Shown here in pieces: positions 4,943 through 8,583 of a DNA stretch of 8,583 bases. The notes under the pieces were generated by a model that searched no databases, had not been told where the DNA came from, and worked only from the letters and a program-made list of their open reading frames with translations. Source of the stretch: SBAX01 sp964421865 (GTDB lineage: Bacteria; Planctomycetota; Phycisphaerae; UBA1845); the NCBI GenBank assembly GCA_964421865.1, contig CAYQZH010000199.1:1-8583 (forward strand), written 5' to 3'. The translations under genes and the position numbers were made by a program. The first letter of the stretch is position 1; every line of letters begins with the position of its first letter.

Positions 4943-7900
4943 ATGACCCCTCAGATGACAGCGCGGCAGCCGGTGTCCAATCTACGACACAAATACCTTA
5001 CGGAGCACAGAATCCTCGGGATGATCGTTGCCGGGGTCGGATTATCCTTGTCGCTTTCGGGCCCGCCGGCTTGGGCTCAGTTTTGTCCGCTCCCCGCGGT
5101 TAACCCGTGGTGCACCGCCTTGCAGCCGATCGATTGCCTGGCGACTGCCGCCGACGAAACCTGTCTTCCTTGGGAAGTCTTTTTCGATGTCACGGGGCAG
5201 CCGATCATCCTGCTGTGCGATTGCTTCAGCGGTACGGGTTGTGGTCCCGTGGACATCAAACCCAATACGCCCGCGCCCGGTTACACGGTGTCGTGCCCCG
5301 GAGATTGTCCGCCCGGACAGGTGTGCGAACTGCACTTCAACGGTGTTCCGCAGGGGCAGAGTTCAATCGACTCATCGTTGCTTCCGCCGAACACGGCGGT
5401 AACCTGCGCCTGTGTCGGGCCGAGTCCCACTCTCTGCCCGCTGCCCACTACGAACCCAGAGTGCGCCGCTCTGCAATCGAGGGATTGCCTTCTGGCGGGC
5501 ACATGTCTGCCGAAGGTAATCCGGCACAACGTTCCTCCGCCGTTCTTCCCGGCGGCGGGCACGGATGTGTTGACGCCGACGACCGGCTATGTGGCAATTC
5601 GGAGCCCGTCCGGGCAGATGATGTGGTACTACATCAGGGAGTCGCCGCCGAACCTGACGCGAGTGGTCCGCGAGAGTCCGTGGGTCGAGGGCAATCACCA
5701 CAGAATAGACACCGAGATCATCGCGATGGAACTCGTCGGCGTGGCCGGCGGCGGAGGCGGCGGGGGTGCGGTGCTGATCCGCGAAAGCCCGACCCTGATG
5801 AGCAAGGGGCGGGTGACCGGTGCGGCCAGTATGACAACCGACTACCCGGCCGACAGCTTCTTCGACCTCTTTGTGACGATCGATTTCCCCGGTTCTGAAA
5901 TCGCTGGGCTGTACAACAACCTGCCGATCCCCTTGGAGGCGCATGGCATCAGGGCGCTTCCGCCGCTGGGCAGCAGCTTCAAGACGCCGCAGGGATGGCC
6001 GGGGGCCGAGTTGTGGACACCCCAGGGTCCGACCGGCTACATGATCGTGGAGGTTGTTCACGATCTTCCGCCGCCGCCACCCGAGTGGGAGGTCACCCTG
6101 TGCGCGTGTATTGACCCCCTCGGGTGCCATGTGACACGCGAGCCTACTGTGGATCCCGTGTGCATAGGCGGCTGCCCGACGGGGCAAGAGTGCATCCTGC
6201 GCATCATATCGATAGACCCCAACATGGTGGATTACTTCTGCGAATGTGTGCCGCGCGAGGCGTGTTGCATCCATCAGCCGTCGGGGCCGTTCTGCATGGA
6301 CTTGCCGCCCGAACAGTGCGTGCCGCAGGGCGTCCCCCAAGGACCGGGTACGGCTTGCTCAGCTACGCGGATTGCCTGTTGTCTGCCGGACGGAAGCTGC
6401 GCCGACGTCGATCCGCTCTGCTGCGACGAATTGGGCGGGACGCCCTCGCCGTATGCCGCGGCATGCCTGGGAGATAGCGACGGCAACGGCGTTGACGATG
6501 CGTGCGAGCCGCCGTGCCATCCGCAGGCGGGCGGCCTGGCGTGCAGTCTTACGATCTGCCCCAACCCCATCGACACGTGCATGCCGTCGAAGGTGATTTG
6601 CGTTGGTCCGGGAATCTGCACCATTTTGGAGTGCCAGTGCCAAAGCGGTGTCTCTTGCCACGTCGATCTTGATGCACAACAGCAACCCATGTGTGTGGGT
6701 TCCTGTCCCCAGGGTGGGATCTGTGAGCAGGTCTACACCACCCAGCCAAATCAGGCAGTCATCGTGACTTGCGAGTGCCGACCCGCGACCGAGGCGTGCT
6801 GCTTTGTGTTCGGAGACTGCCAGAACCTGCTACCCGATCACTGTACAATCATCGACGGTACCGCGCAGGGACCGGGAACAGCTTGCACTCAGCCGCAGGC
6901 CTGCTGTCTGCCGGATGGCACTTGCCAGGACGTGGACCCGCTCTGCTGCCACGATCTGGGCGGAACACCGCAAGGTTCGGGAACCGATTGCACATTGACG
7001 GCTTGTCCGGTGGCGCAGGCCTGCTGCCTGCCGAACGGAACCTGCACGGAAGTGGAATACAACCGTTGCGTGGCCTTGGGGGGCGATCCGCAGGGACCGA
7101 ACACGATCTGCGACATGCGTTATTGCTCCCCGCTCAAATGGGCGCAGCCGCCGACTTACAGTGTGGCGGCGCCGGGGGCGCAATGCTTCTGGGGATGGGA
7201 CGATTTGTCCGATTACTTCTCCGGCCCGATCGTCGCGGACGACTGGGCGTGCAGTTCGAAGCAACCGATCACCGACATTCACTGGTGGGGCTCGTATCAA
7301 AACTGGACGACGCGGGAGGCTCCGCCTCCGGGAATGGGACCGGTCCAGTTCCACATCGGCATTTGGACGGACGTGCCGCGCAATGTTGATCGTCCCTTCA
7401 GTCATCCCAGCAAGTTGATCTGGCAATGGACCGTGCCGCGGACGCAATTGAATGAGCGGTATGTCGGCTGCGACCAGTACCCCGGTCGACCTCCGGACAC
7501 CTGCTTCCGGTACGATTTCACGATCCCCGAGGCCGGATGGTTCTATCAGGCGCCGACGACGGATCCGACGATCTACTGGATCAGCATTTCGGCGTTGAAC
7601 CTGGGACCGCGGCAGCAGTATCCGTGGGGCTGGAAGACCCGCGAACACCTCTTCAACGACGACGCGGTGCGCATCTTTGCCCCGATGGCGCCGACGCCCG
7701 GCGCGGAGTTCCTGGACGGGTTCCCTATTGAGACACCGGACGGGGTGTCGTGGGATATGGCCTTCGTGCTGACCACGCTCAGTCCCGGACCGAGCAAATG
7801 GGACCAGTGGCCGGACGTCAGTCTGCCCGGACTGCACGCCTCTGACGGCATCACCCTCGCCGACAACTGGGAGTGCACGGGCGGGGTGGTCACCGACCTG

Positions 7901-8583
7901 CATTGGTGGGGCAACTATGAACTCGACGACCAAAGCCATGAGAAACGAGGCGCGGGGATTCAGTGCATCAATCTCAGCATCCACAAGAACCGGCCCGACG
8001 TGCCGTGGTGTCTGCCGCAGGATCCGGCGCTATGGGGCGTGTGCGCGTTGTTCAGCGCGCTCAACGAACACGACACCGGAATGGTGAACAGCGAAGGCTC
8101 GAAGATTTACGGGTACACGTTCTATTTGAACCCGGGCTGGTCGCAGACGCCGGGTGACATCTACTGGCTTGATATTGAGGCGCAGTCGATCAACCCAGCG
8201 AATCCTGCGCTGTGGAGATGGCAGGAGGCCGGTCGAGTTCCAGTGCCGCGCCTCTGTCCGGCGGCGCAGCGTACGCCGCCACCACCGCCGTTCATGTGGC
8301 AGTCCATCGACTGGCCGCTCCAGGACCCGACGCTCTACAGCGAGATGGCGTTTCGCATCACCTCTGGACCGTACCCGCCGCCGGGCAACATCGTGTGGGA
8401 TACCGATCCGCTAAGCGCCGATCGAACCACTCGATCCCTGAGGTTCTCGGTGACGGGGCCGCCACTGGCGACCGCGGCGGTACCGCTAAACGCCATCAAG
8501 GTGGAGTTGGTCGAGTTGCAGCATCCCAACCCCAGGAACGCGGTGGCGACGGTGGCCCTGCCGACGCAGACCGTGCCGCAAAA
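4943..8583 (+). CDS. Large secreted cysteine-rich modular protein, partial (C-terminus beyond the window)
   Basis: The open frame covers 1213 complete codons with no stop and runs off the edge. ATG 4943 is supported by AAGGAG six bases upstream and by a Sec signal peptide: basic n-region (to about 24), hydrophobic ILGMIVAGVGLSLSLSG (24-40), and AWA|Q cleavage after A45. About 68 cysteines lie in residues 48-730, implying disulfides or metal sites outside the cytoplasm. Order: Cys-rich N-terminus with CPLPxxNPxC blocks (48-66, 165-183); a cysteine-free domain (189-386) with a seven-glycine run at 269-275; CxGxCPxGxxC modules (407-435, 584-612); five 'ACC' repeats starting near 440, 479, 619, 654 and 694; a calcium-loop-like DSDGNGVDDAC (511-521); then two Trp-rich modules, KWAQ...ADDWAC...HWWG (732-945) and KWDQ...ADNWEC...HWWG (952-1141), which resemble a planctomycete domain I recall as DUF7901. 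A new segment starts about 1175. A surface or extracellular role is inferred; no enzyme motif is visible. The frame is also open upstream to 4712, but the SD and signal peptide favour 4943. Confidence 0.93.
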   Translation, partial: MTPQMTARQPVSNLRHKYLTEHRILGMIVAGVGLSLSLSGPPAWAQFCPLPAVNPWCTALQPIDCLATAADETCLPWEVFFDVTGQPIILLCDCFSGTGCGPVDIKPNTPAPGYTVSCPGDCPPGQVCELHFNGVPQGQSSIDSSLLPPNTAVTCACVGPSPTLCPLPTTNPECAALQSRDCLLAGTCLPKVIRHNVPPPFFPAAGTDVLTPTTGYVAIRSPSGQMMWYYIRESPPNLTRVVRESPWVEGNHHRIDTEIIAMELVGVAGGGGGGGAVLIRESPTLMSKGRVTGAASMTTDYPADSFFDLFVTIDFPGSEIAGLYNNLPIPLEAHGIRALPPLGSSFKTPQGWPGAELWTPQGPTGYMIVEVVHDLPPPPPEWEVTLCACIDPLGCHVTREPTVDPVCIGGCPTGQECILRIISIDPNMVDYFCECVPREACCIHQPSGPFCMDLPPEQCVPQGVPQGPGTACSATRIACCLPDGSCADVDPLCCDELGGTPSPYAAACLGDSDGNGVDDACEPPCHPQAGGLACSLTICPNPIDTCMPSKVICVGPGICTILECQCQSGVSCHVDLDAQQQPMCVGSCPQGGICEQVYTTQPNQAVIVTCECRPATEACCFVFGDCQNLLPDHCTIIDGTAQGPGTACTQPQACCLPDGTCQDVDPLCCHDLGGTPQGSGTDCTLTACPVAQACCLPNGTCTEVEYNRCVALGGDPQGPNTICDMRYCSPLKWAQPPTYSVAAPGAQCFWGWDDLSDYFSGPIVADDWACSSKQPITDIHWWGSYQNWTTREAPPPGMGPVQFHIGIWTDVPRNVDRPFSHPSKLIWQWTVPRTQLNERYVGCDQYPGRPPDTCFRYDFTIPEAGWFYQAPTTDPTIYWISISALNLGPRQQYPWGWKTREHLFNDDAVRIFAPMAPTPGAEFLDGFPIETPDGVSWDMAFVLTTLSPGPSKWDQWPDVSLPGLHASDGITLADNWECTGGVVTDLHWWGNYELDDQSHEKRGAGIQCINLSIHKNRPDVPWCLPQDPALWGVCALFSALNEHDTGMVNSEGSKIYGYTFYLNPGWSQTPGDIYWLDIEAQSINPANPALWRWQEAGRVPVPRLCPAAQRTPPPPPFMWQSIDWPLQDPTLYSEMAFRITSGPYPPPGNIVWDTDPLSADRTTRSLRFSVTGPPLATAAVPLNAIKVELVELQHPNPRNAVATVALPTQTVPQ
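5084..5140 (+). repeat. CPLP block repeat, copy 1 (protein level)
   Basis: Residues 48-66 of the secreted protein follow the pattern CPLPxxNPxCxALQxxDCL. Thirteen of 19 positions are identical in the second copy 117 residues later. The copy lies just after the signal peptide cleavage site, so it starts the mature protein. Confidence 0.75.
5435..5491 (+). repeat. CPLP block repeat, copy 2 (protein level)
   Basis: Residues 165-183 repeat the block of 48-66 with the same cysteine spacing. It introduces the cysteine-free domain 189-386, so each CPLP block may mark a module boundary. Confidence 0.75.
6161..6457 (+). repeat. Composite Cys-rich repeat unit, copy 1 (protein level)
   Basis: Residues 407-505 contain a CIGGCPTGQEC...CEC module followed by two ACC repeats, the second reading ACCLPDGSC-ADVDPLCCDELGGTP. 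Order and cysteine spacing recur at residues 584-690, which points to an internal duplication. The unit is followed by the DSDGNGVDDAC loop, absent from the second copy. Confidence 0.75.
6692..7012 (+). repeat. Composite Cys-rich repeat unit, copy 2 (protein level)
   Basis: Residues 584-690 contain CVGSCPQGGIC...CEC, then ACCFVFGDC and ACCLPDGTC-QDVDPLCCHDLGGTP. The last part is nearly identical to copy 1 in protein but differs at many third codon positions, so the duplication is old and the protein sequence is selected. A further single ACC repeat follows at 694-728. Confidence 0.75.
7133..7777 (+). repeat. Trp-rich extracellular module, copy 1 (DUF7901-like)
   Basis: Residues 731-945 start with KWAQPP, continue with VADDWACSSKQPITDIHWWGSY (764-785), a beta-rich middle with FHIGIWTD (803-810) and IYWISISAL (877-885), and end near WDMAFVLTT (937-945). 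The plan is shared with residues 951-1141. The family name is from memory and should be confirmed by profile search. Confidence 0.7.
7793..8365 (+). repeat. Trp-rich extracellular module, copy 2 (DUF7901-like)
   Basis: Residues 951-1141 repeat the scheme of the preceding module: KWDQWPD, LADNWECTGGVVTDLHWWGNY (972-992), LSIHKN (1011-1016), GDIYWLDIEAQ (1071-1081) and EMAFRITS (1134-1141). It is shorter in the first loop and has a proline-rich insert at 1111-1116. The pairing suggests two tandem beta-sandwich-like domains. Confidence 0.7.

Noticed and set aside
5372..6340. 322-residue minus-strand open frame
   Set aside because: It is antisense to the uninterrupted secreted-protein frame; the translation is Arg/His-rich and shows no family features.
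6830..7984. 384-residue minus-strand open frame
   Set aside because: The plus-strand frame carries the ACC repeats and Trp-rich modules across this span; the antisense reading is a codon-bias by-product.

Overview
The window looks like chromosome from a GC-rich member of the Planctomycetota (PVC superphylum). Three things point there: a 180-residue protein at 2836-3378 that matches the lineage-restricted Minf_1886 family, a very long secreted protein built from ACC-LPDG-type cysteine repeats and tryptophan-rich 'ADDW / HWWG' modules typical of planctomycete surface proteins, and a PnkB-like (Hanks-type) Ser/Thr kinase. No RNA gene, insertion sequence, CRISPR array or phage gene is visible. 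The two largest genes run off the window edges, so both are partial.

Layout. (1) 1-794, minus strand: N-terminal 264 residues of a Hanks-type Ser/Thr protein kinase. (2) 795-969: divergent intergenic region with a near-consensus promoter firing toward thioredoxin. (3) 970-3378, plus strand: a housekeeping cluster of thioredoxin (trxA), a PSP1-domain protein related to RicT/YaaT with an added Pro/Gly/Arg-rich tail, and the Minf_1886-family protein. A 167-base gap with two copies of an 18-base repeat separates trxA from the PSP1 gene; the last two genes are 37 bases apart and probably co-transcribed. (4) 3597-4223: a MarR-like winged-helix regulator with a five-cysteine C-terminal cluster and its own promoter. 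(5) 4224-4942: a 719-base region without a convincing gene. It holds a sigma70-like promoter, a 20-bp AT-rich perfect inverted repeat placed at the expected transcription start, and a foldable leader of about 420 bases with a small ORF behind a strong Shine-Dalgarno sequence. (6) 4943-8583 and beyond: at least 1213 residues of a secreted, modular, cysteine-rich protein.

How the parts may work together. The first cluster concerns thiol and Fe-S related housekeeping (thioredoxin, RicT-like protein), but co-function is only suggested by proximity. The more interesting unit is the right half: a cysteine-bearing MarR-like regulator, then a promoter-operator of MarR type, then a long structured leader, then a giant Cys-rich secreted protein. 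A thiol-, metal- or ligand-responsive switch controlling a surface protein is a testable inference, not something the sequence proves.
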